A stretch of DNA of 64,000 nt from contig NZ_VMBP01000007.1 of the NCBI RefSeq assembly GCF_007559435.1, forward strand, positions 124,001 to 188,000, written 5' to 3'. This document shows positions 17,608 to 26,414 of this stretch, in pieces. Position numbers and translations under genes: made by a program. Each line of letters starts with the position of its first letter. Positions within the stretch are counted from its first letter, which is position 1. The notes beneath the pieces were generated by a model. It saw nothing but the letters and a program-made list of their open reading frames with translations. It had not been told where the DNA came from and searched no databases. Source of the stretch: Ancylobacter moscoviensis. GTDB lineage: Bacteria > Pseudomonadota > Alphaproteobacteria > Rhizobiales > Xanthobacteraceae.

Positions 17608-17644
17608 CTGCGGCATTCCGGGGCCGCGTCCCGGAATGCCGCAG
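17608..17644 (+). promoter_or_regulatory. Strong intercistronic hairpin after the binding-protein gene
   Basis: A perfect 15-bp inverted repeat: CTGCGGCATTCCGGG at 17608-17622 and CCCGGAATGCCGCAG at 17630-17644, loop of 7 nt, with no T run. It starts 9 bp after the stop and precedes the ATPase gene by 36 bp. It probably protects the upstream mRNA from 3' decay, allowing excess binding protein over the membrane subunits. Confidence 0.7.
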
Positions 17645-17679
17645 CCGCGCCACGCCGCCGGTAAACGGAGGAAGCTCGC

Positions 17680-19212
17680 ATGGTTTCCGAAACGGCCGCT
17701 CCGCCGCGCCTGCGGCTGGAGAACATCGTCAAGTCGTTCGGCCCGGTCCGGGCGCTGAAGAACGCGCAATTCGACCTGCGCCCCGGCGAGATCCACGCGC
17801 TGGCGGGCGAGAACGGGGCGGGCAAGTCGACGCTGATGAACATCGTCGACGGCATTCTCCAGCCGGACTCCGGCCGCATCTTCGTCGACGGCGAGGAAGT
17901 GACCATCGCCAGCCCGGCGGCGGCGCAGGCGCTCGGCATCGGCCTCGTGCATCAGGAGATCGCGCTCTGCCCCGATCTGTCCATCGCCGAGAACCTGTTC
18001 ATGAGCGCGACCGCCACCAGCGGCCGGCTGCTCATGGATTTCGGCACGCTGCGCCGCCGCGCGCAGGAGGTGATGGACCGGCTGCAGCCGATCCCCGTCG
18101 ACACCCGCGTCGGCGACCTGTCCATTTCCGAGCAGCAGCTCGTCGAGATCGCCAAGGCGCTGACGCTCGACTGCCGCGTGCTCATCTTCGACGAGCCCAC
18201 CGCCGCGCTCACCGAGCCGGAGGCGCAGCGCCTGTTCGCCATCCTGCGCGACCTGCGCGCCCGGGGCATGTCGCTCGTCTATATCAGCCACCGCATGGCC
18301 GAGATCTTCGCGCTGTGCGACCGCATCACCGTGATGCGTGACGGCAACCACGTCAGCACCGACCCGATCGCCGCCCTGTCGCCGGAGACGGTCGTCAACC
18401 GGCTGGTCGGGCGCGAGCTGTCCCGCCTGTTCCCGCACAAGGCGCAGGACCTTTCGCAGAAGCCGCCCGTGCTGTCGGTGCGCGGCCTCTCCGACGGCCG
18501 GCGCTTCGAGGACGTGTCCTTCGAGCTGCGCCACGGCGAGATCCTCGGCTTCGCCGGCCTCATCGGCGCCGGCCGCACCGAGATCGCCGAGGCGGTGTGC
18601 GCCCTGCGTCCCCGCACGCACGGCGATATCGCGCTGAACGGCGTGCCGCTCACCCAGCAAAGCTATGCCGGCAGCATCCGCAGCGGCGTCGTCTACCTCT
18701 CCGAGGACCGCAAGGCCTCCGGCGTCTTCGTCGACCTGCCGATCGCGCAGAACGTCACCGCGCTGCGCCCCTCGCTGGTCTCGCGCTTCGGCCTCATCGA
18801 CCAGGCGCGCGAGCGCTCCTTCGCCGACGCGCTCGGCCGCAAGGTCGGGTTGAAGCGGGGCCGCATCACCGATCCCGTCTCCTCGCTGTCGGGCGGCAAC
18901 CAGCAGAAGGTCGGCATCGCCAAGATGCTGTCGGTCAACCCCTCGGTCATCTTCCTCGACGAGCCGACCCGCGGCGTCGATGTCGGCGCCAAGGCCGAGA
19001 TCTACGACATCCTGCGCGAGCTCGCCTCCGCCGGCACCGGCATCGCCGTCATCTCCTCCGAGCTGCCCGAGCTGATCGGGCTGTGCGACCGCATCCTCGT
19101 CGTCCACGAGGGGCGCATCGCCGGCGAGGTCGCCGACGGCCCGCTGATGACCGAGGAGCACATCATCGCCCTTGCCTCCGGCCTGCAGCCCCCTGCGAGC
19201 GCGGCCGCCTGA
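17680..19212 (+). CDS. Sugar ABC importer ATP-binding protein, two domains (RbsA-like)
   Basis: 510 residues with two fused nucleotide-binding domains, as in RbsA/XylG/AraG. Domain 1: Walker [10 protein letters not shown] (about 47), signature [15 protein letters not shown], Walker [12 protein letters not shown]. Domain 2 (from about 265): degenerate Walker [10 protein letters not shown], signature [15 protein letters not shown], Walker [13 protein letters not shown]. The degenerate second Walker A is normal in this family. It drives import by the adjacent permease; 80 bp separate it from the binding-protein gene, with a hairpin between. Confidence 0.93.
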   Translation: MVSETAAPPRLRLENIVKSFGPVRALKNAQFDLRPGEIHALAGENGAGKSTLMNIVDGILQPDSGRIFVDGEEVTIASPAAAQALGIGLVHQEIALCPDLSIAENLFMSATATSGRLLMDFGTLRRRAQEVMDRLQPIPVDTRVGDLSISEQQLVEIAKALTLDCRVLIFDEPTAALTEPEAQRLFAILRDLRARGMSLVYISHRMAEIFALCDRITVMRDGNHVSTDPIAALSPETVVNRLVGRELSRLFPHKAQDLSQKPPVLSVRGLSDGRRFEDVSFELRHGEILGFAGLIGAGRTEIAEAVCALRPRTHGDIALNGVPLTQQSYAGSIRSGVVYLSEDRKASGVFVDLPIAQNVTALRPSLVSRFGLIDQARERSFADALGRKVGLKRGRITDPVSSLSGGNQQKVGIAKMLSVNPSVIFLDEPTRGVDVGAKAEIYDILRELASAGTGIAVISSELPELIGLCDRILVVHEGRIAGEVADGPLMTEEHIIALASGLQPPASAAA

Positions 19213-19238
19213 CGCCCTGAAGGATCGAGAGAACACCC

Positions 19239-20249
19239 ATGGCCATCGGACACCAGACCAGCGGCGGCGCCACCGAGACCGCCCGCGCGCCGGCTCCCTC
19301 CCTCTTCGTGACGCTGACCGGGCATCGCGAGATGGGGCTGCTGGCGATCATCGTGATCCTGTTCGCGGTGATGAGCTTCGCCTCGCCCTATTTCCTCACC
19401 GTCTCCAACATCAAGACGATGCTGCTCTCCTTCTCGGTCGAGGGCATCGTCGTAGTGGGCATGACGATCCTCTTGATCGTCGGGGGGCTCGACCTCTCGG
19501 TCGGCGCGGTGGTCTGCCTGTCGATGGTGGTGGCGGGCCAGCTCTTCCTCGGCGGGGTGGACCCGTGGCTCGCGAGCCTGGGCGGCATCGCTGCCGCCGC
19601 CGCGGTGGGCGTGGGCATGGGCCTGTGCGTCACCCGCATCGGGCTGAGCCACTTCATCGCCTCGCTCGCCGCCATGGTGATCGTGCGCGGGCTGTGCATG
19701 GTCATCACCAACGGCTCGCCGCTGTCGCTGTTCTCGCTGCCCAAGGAGTTCAAGTTCATCGGGCAGGGCAGCGTCTACGACATTCCCTTCGTGATCATCC
19801 TGTTCGTGGTCATCGCGCTGCTGTTCGATTTCCTGCTGCGCAACGCCACCGCCTTCCGGCAGGTCTTCTACACCGGCAGCAACGAGAAGGCGGCCGCCTA
19901 TTCCGGCGTGAAGGTGAACAAGGTGAAGTTCCTCGTCACCGTGCTGTGCTCGGTGCTGGCGGGGATCGCCGGCATCGTCTACATGGCCCGCCTCGGCTCG
20001 GCGACGCCCAATTTCGGCGTCGGCATGGAGCTCAACGTCATCGCCGCGGCGGTGATCGGCGGGGCCAGCCTGAAGGGCGGAACCGGCTCCATCTTCGGCG
20101 CGGTGCTCGGTATCGCGCTGCTGTCCATCGTCAGCAGCTCGTTGATTTTGCTGAACGTGTCCGCCTACTGGCAGGAGATGATCAAGGGCATCATCCTGCT
20201 CGGAGCGGTATCCTTCGATCATCTCCTCAACCGCTATCGCGCGAAATAA
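19239..20249 (+). CDS. Sugar ABC importer permease (RbsC-like)
   Basis: 336 residues, 8-10 predicted membrane helices. The segment GMTILLIVGGLDLSVGAVVCLS (about 78-99) is the diagnostic signature of RbsC/XylH-type permeases. Later GSNEKAAAYSGVKV and VIGGASLKGGTGSIFGAVLG also match the family. It lies 26 bp after the ATPase gene and 10 bp before the regulator gene. It forms the homodimeric channel of the importer. Confidence 0.92.
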   Translation: MAIGHQTSGGATETARAPAPSLFVTLTGHREMGLLAIIVILFAVMSFASPYFLTVSNIKTMLLSFSVEGIVVVGMTILLIVGGLDLSVGAVVCLSMVVAGQLFLGGVDPWLASLGGIAAAAAVGVGMGLCVTRIGLSHFIASLAAMVIVRGLCMVITNGSPLSLFSLPKEFKFIGQGSVYDIPFVIILFVVIALLFDFLLRNATAFRQVFYTGSNEKAAAYSGVKVNKVKFLVTVLCSVLAGIAGIVYMARLGSATPNFGVGMELNVIAAAVIGGASLKGGTGSIFGAVLGIALLSIVSSSLILLNVSAYWQEMIKGIILLGAVSFDHLLNRYRAK

Positions 20250-20259
20250 GGGATCGAAG

Positions 20260-21237
20260 GTGAGCACGGCCGACCGCGAAAGCTTCGACGCCATCCGACG
20301 GATGCATCGAATCCTGACCATGCACTTCATCGAGGGCATGAAGCAGATCGACATCGCCACGCGGACCAACCTGTCGGTGGCCAGCGTCAACCGCATCATC
20401 AAGCAGGGCCGCGATCTCGGCATGGTCGAGATCACCATCCGCAGCCCGTTCGAATCGGCCTTCGACGCCGCCCGCAAGCTGGCGGAGCGCGCCGGCCTCG
20501 CCGAGGTCGTCGCCGCTCCCTGCCCGACGCTGGACGATCCCTCGCGGCTGAAGGCGGCGGGCAAGGCGGCGGCGTCCTTCCTGCTGGAGCACCTGCGCGA
20601 CGGGCAGACCATCTGCGTCACCGGCGGCAAGGGCGTGAGCGCGCTCGTCGAGGCGCTCGACACCGACCAGAAATTCGACGTCAGCGTGGTGCCGGCCACC
20701 GGCGGCGTGCAGGGCAAGCACTACACCGACGTCAACCACCTCGCCTCGGAGCTGGCGCTCAAGCTGGGCGGGCGGGCCTACCAGATCCACGTGCCGATGT
20801 TCGCCGCCTCGCCGCAGGAGCGCGACGCGCTGATGCAGGTGCGCTCCTGCATCGAGGCGCTGGACCGGGCCCGCAACGCCGATGTCGCGGTGGTCGGCAT
20901 CGGCTCCATCCACGCCGTCGATTCCAGCTATTTCGACCTCACCTCGGAAGCCTCCGGCGACATCGCGGCGATCCGCGAATCCCGGGCGGAGGCGGAGCTG
21001 CTCGCCCATCTGCTCGACGGCGCCGGCCGCGTCGCGCCCTACGCGCTCAACCGGCACCTCGTCTGCGTGACCCCGGACGAGCTGGCCCGCATCCCGATGA
21101 CGCTCGGCGTCGCGGCGGGCAGCGCCAAGGTCTCTCCCATCATCAGCGTGCTGAAGGGCCACTACCTCAAGGCGCTGGCGACGGACGAACACACGGCCGT
21201 CGAGATTGTCGGCCGTCTCGACCAGAAGGACAGGTAA
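20260..21237 (+). CDS. SorC/DeoR-family sugar-binding transcriptional regulator
   Basis: 325 residues: N-terminal helix-turn-helix (MHFIEGMKQIDIATRTNLS, then VASVNRIIKQGRDLG) and a C-terminal sugar-phosphate-binding domain (GQTICVTGGKGVSALVEAL, VVGIGSI, LGVAAGSAKVSPIISVLKG). Start is GTG at 20260 with GGGATCGAAG ahead of it. SorC proteins usually respond to a phosphorylated intermediate of the pathway they control. EryD of erythritol loci is in the same family. Encoded inside the operon it probably regulates, its stop overlaps the next start (TAATG). Confidence 0.88.
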   Translation: MSTADRESFDAIRRMHRILTMHFIEGMKQIDIATRTNLSVASVNRIIKQGRDLGMVEITIRSPFESAFDAARKLAERAGLAEVVAAPCPTLDDPSRLKAAGKAAASFLLEHLRDGQTICVTGGKGVSALVEALDTDQKFDVSVVPATGGVQGKHYTDVNHLASELALKLGGRAYQIHVPMFAASPQERDALMQVRSCIEALDRARNADVAVVGIGSIHAVDSSYFDLTSEASGDIAAIRESRAEAELLAHLLDGAGRVAPYALNRHLVCVTPDELARIPMTLGVAAGSAKVSPIISVLKGHYLKALATDEHTAVEIVGRLDQKDR

Positions 21238-23015
21238 TGAACGCCTCGCAGGCCGCCAGGCCGGATCTCCGCGCTTCCAGGCTCGATGCACTCGCCCGGC
21301 GTGAACGGACCACCGTTCTCGTGGTCGGCGGCGGCATCAACGGCATCTCGACCTTCCGCGAGCTGGCGCTCCAGGGTCTGGACGTCGTGCTGGTGGAGCG
21401 CGGCGACTGGTGCGAGGCGGCCAGCGGCGCGCTCTCGCGGATGATCCATGGCGGCCTGCGCTACATGGAGACCGGCGAGTTCGCGCTGGTGCGGGAATCG
21501 CTTCTGGAGCGCAACCGGCTGCTGGCCAACGCGCCGCATTTCGTCTCGCCGCTGCCCACCACCGTGCCGCTGTTCGACTACACCTCCGGCATCACCAGCG
21601 CGTTCCAGCGCTTTCTCCGCCTCACCGAGAAGAAGGCGCGCCGCGGCGGGGTGATCGTGAAGATCGGCCTGACGCTCTACGACATCTTCGCCGCGCCCTC
21701 GCCGATGCCGAAGCACCGTTTCCACGGCCGCTCCGCCACCTTCCGGCGCTGGCCGGACTTCAACCGCGAGATCGCCTGCAGCGCCACCTATTACGACGGG
21801 CAGATCAGCCAGCCCGAGCGCCTCGGCTTCGAGATGGTCGCGGACGCCATGGCGGCCAATCCGCAGGCGCTGGCGGTCAATCATGTCCGCATGACCGGGA
21901 CGAAGGACGGCCGCGTCATGCTGGCCGACACGCTGTCCGGCCGCCTGTTCTCGCTCCAGCCGGACGTGGTGGTGAACGCCACCGGCGCCTGGATCGACTT
22001 CGCCAACGAGGCCCTCACCCCGCCGGAGGCCCGCCCCAACGCCCGTCCCCCGCGGATGATCGGCGGCACCAAGGGCTCGCATCTCATCGTCGACAACCCG
22101 CGCCTCTACGACGCGCTGGGCGACGAGATGGTCTACTACGAGAACCAGGAAGGCCGCGTCTGCATCCTGTTCCGCTATTTCGACCGGGTGCTCATCGGCT
22201 CGACCGACATTCCCGTCTCCGACCCCGACGGGCTGCGCTGCGAGGATGACGAGATCGCCTACATCCTCGACTCGGTGCGGCTGATCTTCCCCGATCTGCC
22301 GATCCGCCGCGAGGAGATCGTCTACACCTTCGCCGGTACCCGGCCGCTGCCCGCCAGCGACGCCAGCGTGGTCGGCCGCATCTCGCGCGACCATTCCTGC
22401 CCGGTGGTCCCGGCGACGGCGGGGCGCCCCTTTCCCGTCTACTGCATGGTCGGCGGCAAGTGGACGACCTTCCGCGCCTTCGGCGAGCAGGTCGCCGACA
22501 GGGTGCTGGACGCGCTGCACCTGTCGCGCAGCGTCTCGACCGCCGACCTGCCGATCGGCGGCGGGCGCCACTATCCCGCCTCGGCCGGCGAGCGGGCCGC
22601 GTGGATCGAGGCCTGCGCCCGCGCCACCGGCCTGCCGCCGGCGCGCGTCGAGGCGCTGCTGCACCGCTACGGCACCAGCGCCCGCGCCATGGCCGAGGAA
22701 CTCGGCGAGCAGGGCGACACGCCGCTCGCCGGCCTTCCCGAATTCAGCCGGCAGGAGCTCGACTATCTCGCCCGCCGCGAGGATGTGGAGACGCTGGCCG
22801 ACCTGCTGCTCCGCCGCACCCCGATCGGCATCACCGGGCGCCTCGGCCTGTCCGTCGCCGAGGAGGCGGCCGATGTCCTCGCCGGCGCCAAGGGCTGGTC
22901 CCGCGCCGAGCGCGAGCAGCGCCTCGACGACTTCATCACGCGGCTGGCCCGCGATCACGCCGTCCGGCTGGAACGGACGGCGGACGAATTTCACGCGAAA
23001 AGGAGAGTGTCATGA
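21237..23015 (+). CDS. FAD-dependent polyol-phosphate dehydrogenase, GlpD/EryB-like
   Basis: 592 residues. The N-terminal dinucleotide fold reads TTVLVVGGGINGISTFRELA (about 22-41), followed by the GlpD-type LVERGDWCEAASGALSRM and IHGGLRYME. Substrate-domain landmarks LIGSTDIPV and VYTFAGTRPL are present, with a C-terminal DAO_C-like helical domain. Glycerol-3-phosphate dehydrogenases of this family pass electrons to quinone; EryB is a related erythritol-phosphate enzyme. The surrounding kinase and aldolase suggest oxidation of a polyol phosphate to a ketose phosphate. It could instead be a true GlpD, but the neighbours argue against that. Confidence 0.82.
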   Translation: MNASQAARPDLRASRLDALARRERTTVLVVGGGINGISTFRELALQGLDVVLVERGDWCEAASGALSRMIHGGLRYMETGEFALVRESLLERNRLLANAPHFVSPLPTTVPLFDYTSGITSAFQRFLRLTEKKARRGGVIVKIGLTLYDIFAAPSPMPKHRFHGRSATFRRWPDFNREIACSATYYDGQISQPERLGFEMVADAMAANPQALAVNHVRMTGTKDGRVMLADTLSGRLFSLQPDVVVNATGAWIDFANEALTPPEARPNARPPRMIGGTKGSHLIVDNPRLYDALGDEMVYYENQEGRVCILFRYFDRVLIGSTDIPVSDPDGLRCEDDEIAYILDSVRLIFPDLPIRREEIVYTFAGTRPLPASDASVVGRISRDHSCPVVPATAGRPFPVYCMVGGKWTTFRAFGEQVADRVLDALHLSRSVSTADLPIGGGRHYPASAGERAAWIEACARATGLPPARVEALLHRYGTSARAMAEELGEQGDTPLAGLPEFSRQELDYLARREDVETLADLLLRRTPIGITGRLGLSVAEEAADVLAGAKGWSRAEREQRLDDFITRLARDHAVRLERTADEFHAKRRVS

Positions 23016-23854
23016 GCGGTAGCCACAAGGTCCGCATGAACCGGCTGTTCCGCAACGGCCGTTGCCTCGACGTGGCGATCGACCACGGCATCGCCAACGA
23101 ACCGACCTTCTATCCGGGCCTGGAGAACATCACCAAGGTGATGGCCGACCTCGTGAAGGCCGGTCCGGACGCGATCCAGGTCAATTACGGTCAGGCCGAT
23201 CTGCTCCAGAACGTCGACGGCAAGGACAAGCCGGCGCTGGTGATGCGCACCGACATCGCCAACGGCTACAACACCATCCGTCACCGCTTCATGTGGGCGA
23301 CGCTGCAGAACGCCGAGGAGCCGATCCTCGCCGCGCTGCAGATGGATGCCGCCGCCGTCGTCGTGAACATCTACATGATCCCGGACGAGCCGGAGATGTT
23401 CAAGCAGTGCATCGAGAACATCGCGAAGCTGCGCCGCGAGTGCGAGAAATACGCCATGCCGCTCATGATCGAGCCGCTGGCGATGCAGGCGCCCAGCGCG
23501 GCGGGCGGCTATCAGGTCGATGGCGACACCTCCAAGATCGTCAACCTCGTGCGCCTCGCGCAGGAGATCGGCGCCGACATCATCAAGGCCGATCCCACCG
23601 ACGTCGCCGAGGACTTCCACAAGGTGGTCGAGGCGGCGCGCGTGCCGGTGCTGGTGCGCGGCGGCGGCAAGGGCGAGCTGAAGGGCGTGTTCCAGAAGTC
23701 CGCCGTGCTCATGCAGCAGGGCGCGGCCGGCATGGTCTATGGCCGCAACGTCTACCAGCACGACAACCCCAGCCGGGTCGTCGCGGCGCTGATGGCGATG
23801 ATCCATGACGGCGCCGACGCCGAGCGGGCCAACGCCATCTACGAAGCGGCCTGA
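23012..23854 (+). CDS. Class I aldolase, DhnA/LsrF-like (DeoC/FbaB superfamily)
   Basis: 280 residues, TIM-barrel. CLDVAIDHGI (about 17-26) matches the phosphate/substrate strand of DhnA-type fructose-bisphosphate aldolases. GADIIKADPTD (about 187-197) places a Schiff-base lysine candidate, and VPVLVRGGGKG is the phosphate-binding loop. Start ATG 23012 overlaps the dehydrogenase stop (ATGA) and has AGGAG upstream. The family includes FbaB, LsrF and other aldolases or thiolases acting on phosphorylated ketoses. Following a dehydrogenase and preceding a kinase, it likely cleaves the ketose phosphate into two small units such as DHAP and an aldehyde. The substrate is unknown. Confidence 0.8.
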   Translation: MSGSHKVRMNRLFRNGRCLDVAIDHGIANEPTFYPGLENITKVMADLVKAGPDAIQVNYGQADLLQNVDGKDKPALVMRTDIANGYNTIRHRFMWATLQNAEEPILAALQMDAAAVVVNIYMIPDEPEMFKQCIENIAKLRRECEKYAMPLMIEPLAMQAPSAAGGYQVDGDTSKIVNLVRLAQEIGADIIKADPTDVAEDFHKVVEAARVPVLVRGGGKGELKGVFQKSAVLMQQGAAGMVYGRNVYQHDNPSRVVAALMAMIHDGADAERANAIYEAA

Positions 23855-23922
23855 GACCCGGGACCGCCACAACGACAAGGCAGGCCGGCGCGCATCGGCC
23901 TGCCGCCATATCGGGAGGATGC

Positions 23923-25425
23923 ATGAGCGACTATCTCCTCGGAATCGATGCCGGCAACACGATGGTCAAGGCGGTGCTGTTCGACAGCGCCGGCAATGAG
24001 CTCGCCGTGGAGGAGCGCTCGGGGTCGACCAGCTATCCCGAGCCCGGCCAGGCCGAGCGCAGCATCGACGAGATACGCCGCTTCACCGTGGAAGCGATCC
24101 GCGGCTGCATCGCCAAGTCCGGCATCGACCCCGCCGACGTGCGCGCGGTGGGCGCCGCCGGCCACGGCAACGGCGCCTATGTCCTCGACCGCGACGGCAC
24201 GGGGCTGCTCGGCATCCAGTCGATCGACCGGCGGGCGGAAGCCATCGCTGGCGGGCTGGGCGAGAAGACCGGGCAGATCCATCGCTGGTCGCGCCAGCAG
24301 CCCTGGGCGGGCCAGACCCCCCTGCTGATGCGCTGGCTCGGCGAGCACCGGCCGGAGATCATGGCGCGCGCCCATGCGGTGCTGCTGTGCAAGGACGTGA
24401 TCGTGCATTTCCTCACCGGCACGCTGTCCGGCGACTATTCGGACGCGGCGGTGGCCGGTCTGGTGCGCTTCCCCGAGCGCCGCTACGACGCGCAGATGCT
24501 GGAGGCCTACGGAGTCGCCCATTTCGGCGCGCTGCTGCCGCCGCTGCGCGAGAGCTGCGAGATCGTCGGCGGCATCCGGCCGGAAGTGGCGCAGGCGACC
24601 GGCCTGCGCGCCGGCACGCCGGTCGTGGCGGGCATGATCGACATCGTGGCGAGCGCGGTCGGCTCCGGCGTCTCCGCTACCGGCCAGGCTTCCATCGTCG
24701 CCGGCACCTGGAGCATCAACCAGGAAGTGGTCGACGATCCCGAGCTCGACGAGCTGGTCTTCATGACCTCGATCATCGAGAAGGACCGCTACATGGCGGT
24801 GGAGGCGAGCGCCACCTCGGCCGCCAATCTCGAATGGTTCATCCGCGAGTTCGGCAGCGGCATCGAGGTCGGCACCGGCACCGTCGCCTCCGCGTGCAGC
24901 GATCTGGTGGCGCGCGTGTCGCCCTCCATGGACCTGCCGCTGTTCCACCCCTTCATCTACGGCAGCTCCGGCAATGCCCGGGCGCGCGGCGGCTTCTACG
25001 GAATCGCCGGCTGGCACGACAAGGCGCACCTGCTCTACGGGCTGTTCGAGGGCGTGGTGTTCGGCCATCGCCAGCATGTCGAGAAGCTCAAGCGCGCCGG
25101 CGCCACCTTCGAGAACGTCGTGCTGTCGGGCGGGGCGGCGCGCAGCAAGGTGTGGCCGCAGATGTTCGCCGACATCCTCGGCATCCCCATCCGCACCAGC
25201 CTGTGCTCGCAGACCGGCGCGCTCGGCGCGGCGATCGCCGCCGGTGTGGGCGCCGGGCTGTTCCCCGATCTCGGCCACGGCGTCGCCCGCATGGTGAAGA
25301 CCGCGCAGAGCTTCACCCCGTCGCCGCGCCACAAGGCGCTGCACGACCGGCGCTACCGGCTGTTCCTCACCCTCGCCGAGCTGATGGAGCCGGTCTGGGA
25401 CGAGCTGCACGCCGCCGACGCCTGA
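23923..25425 (+). CDS. FGGY-family carbohydrate kinase
   Basis: 500 residues with the ASKHA fold. LLGIDAGNTMVKAVLFD at the N-terminus binds phosphate, RAVGAAGHGNGAYVLDRDG follows, VVAGMIDIVASAVGSG marks the central region, and VVLSGGAARSKVWPQMFADI (about 401-420) is the adenosine motif. It resembles L-xylulose kinase-like and YgcE-like members; EryA (erythritol kinase) is also FGGY. It would perform the first step after import, phosphorylating a polyol or ketose. It is the last gene of the operon, 68 bp after the aldolase. Substrate specificity cannot be set from sequence alone. Confidence 0.87.
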   Translation: MSDYLLGIDAGNTMVKAVLFDSAGNELAVEERSGSTSYPEPGQAERSIDEIRRFTVEAIRGCIAKSGIDPADVRAVGAAGHGNGAYVLDRDGTGLLGIQSIDRRAEAIAGGLGEKTGQIHRWSRQQPWAGQTPLLMRWLGEHRPEIMARAHAVLLCKDVIVHFLTGTLSGDYSDAAVAGLVRFPERRYDAQMLEAYGVAHFGALLPPLRESCEIVGGIRPEVAQATGLRAGTPVVAGMIDIVASAVGSGVSATGQASIVAGTWSINQEVVDDPELDELVFMTSIIEKDRYMAVEASATSAANLEWFIREFGSGIEVGTGTVASACSDLVARVSPSMDLPLFHPFIYGSSGNARARGGFYGIAGWHDKAHLLYGLFEGVVFGHRQHVEKLKRAGATFENVVLSGGAARSKVWPQMFADILGIPIRTSLCSQTGALGAAIAAGVGAGLFPDLGHGVARMVKTAQSFTPSPRHKALHDRRYRLFLTLAELMEPVWDELHAADA

Positions 25426-25443
25426 GCGCCCCGTCCCCACCCG

Positions 25444-26124
25444 TCAGCCGGCATGGGCGAGGCTGGCGAAGAAGTCGCGCAGCCGGTCGCCCTGGATCAG
25501 CACGTGCTCGCGCAACTCGCGCTCGGCCGTCCCCGCGTCGCCCGCCAGGATCGCCGCGACGATCCGCTCGTGCTCGGCGAAGGAGGTGGCGACCCGCCGC
25601 CCGGCGCGCAGCTGCAGCCGGCGATAGGGCTGCAGCCGGGTCTGCAGCTGGCGCGTCTGCTCGGCGAGGAAGGCGTTGCGCGCCGCGCGGTAGATGATCT
25701 GATGGAACGCCTCGTTGGCGTGGTAGTAGCTGTCGCTGTCGCCCTCGGCGGCCTCATGGCGGCACTCCTCCAGCGAGGCGACCAGCGCCGCCCGGTCGGC
25801 CTCGTCGAGCCGGCGCGCGGCGAGGGCGCCGCACATGCCCTCGAGCGCCGCCATCATCTCGAAGCGCTCGACGATCTCCTGGAAGGTCAGCGATACCACG
25901 AAGGCGCCGCGCCGCGGCTGCAGCGTCACCAGCCCGTTGGCGGCGAGCTGCGCCAGCGCCTCGCGCAGCGGCGTGCGCGAGACGCCGAAGCGGTCGGCCA
26001 GCCGCTGCTCGTCCAGCCTTTCGCCGGGCTTGAAGACCCCCGTCACGATGTCGGCTTCCAGCGCCTGGCGCAGCCGGTCGGCGTGCCGGGTGCCGGTGTC
26101 GCGATCAGCGACCAAACTCGTCAA
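25444..26124 (-). CDS. matR: GntR-family (FCD) regulator of malonate genes
   Basis: 226 residues: winged helix (PGERLDEQRLADRFGVSRTPLREALAQLAANGLV) and an FCD ligand domain (FHQIIYRAARNAFL, EHERIVAAI) with metal-binding type His residues. I chose TTG at 26124 because GAGG lies six bases upstream; earlier starts add 63 residues with no family character. It is divergent from the malonate carrier and decarboxylase operon, as MatR is in Rhizobium. The intergenic TTGTATACAA palindrome is the probable operator. MatR/MdcY-type regulators respond to malonate or malonyl-CoA; this function is inferred from context and family. Confidence 0.8.
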   Translation of the reverse strand: MTSLVADRDTGTRHADRLRQALEADIVTGVFKPGERLDEQRLADRFGVSRTPLREALAQLAANGLVTLQPRRGAFVVSLTFQEIVERFEMMAALEGMCGALAARRLDEADRAALVASLEECRHEAAEGDSDSYYHANEAFHQIIYRAARNAFLAEQTRQLQTRLQPYRRLQLRAGRRVATSFAEHERIVAAILAGDAGTAERELREHVLIQGDRLRDFFASLAHAG

Positions 26125-26245
26125 GATCGACCTCTTTTCCTGCGCGGCGGTCCCGCGTCCTGCCCGCGGCGCGCCCCTGATTCCGGGAGCGCTGCCGCTG
26201 CGTGAAACTAGCGTGGCCGCCACCCTCCGCACAACATGGCGTCTC

Positions 26246-26255
26246 TTGTATACAA
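26246..26255. promoter_or_regulatory. Palindromic operator TTGTATACAA in the matR-matC region
   Basis: A perfect 10-bp palindrome between divergent matR and matC. It lies within TCTTGTATACAAAA, close to the TCTTGTA/TACACGA-type site reported for rhizobial MatR as I recall it. A TTGACT follows at 26261-26266 and might be a -35 element for matC, so a repressor here would block transcription. Confidence 0.65.
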
Positions 26256-26414
26256 AAAAGTTGACTTGGCATTCTATTGAGCGATGATCGCACACGGGCA
26301 GACATAAAACCAATCGCCCCGAGGAAACGCCAATGGATGTGACAGCGAATCCGCGCCCGCCGCGCGGACGGGTTTCTCATGCGCGCGTCGCCCGCCGGAC
26401 GGGGGAGGCACGCC

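Noticed and set aside
21237-23015. Calling the dehydrogenase GlpD outright
   Set aside because: The domain matches GlpD, but the SorC regulator, aldolase, FGGY kinase and RbsABC-type importer point to a polyol other than glycerol 3-phosphate, so only family level is given.
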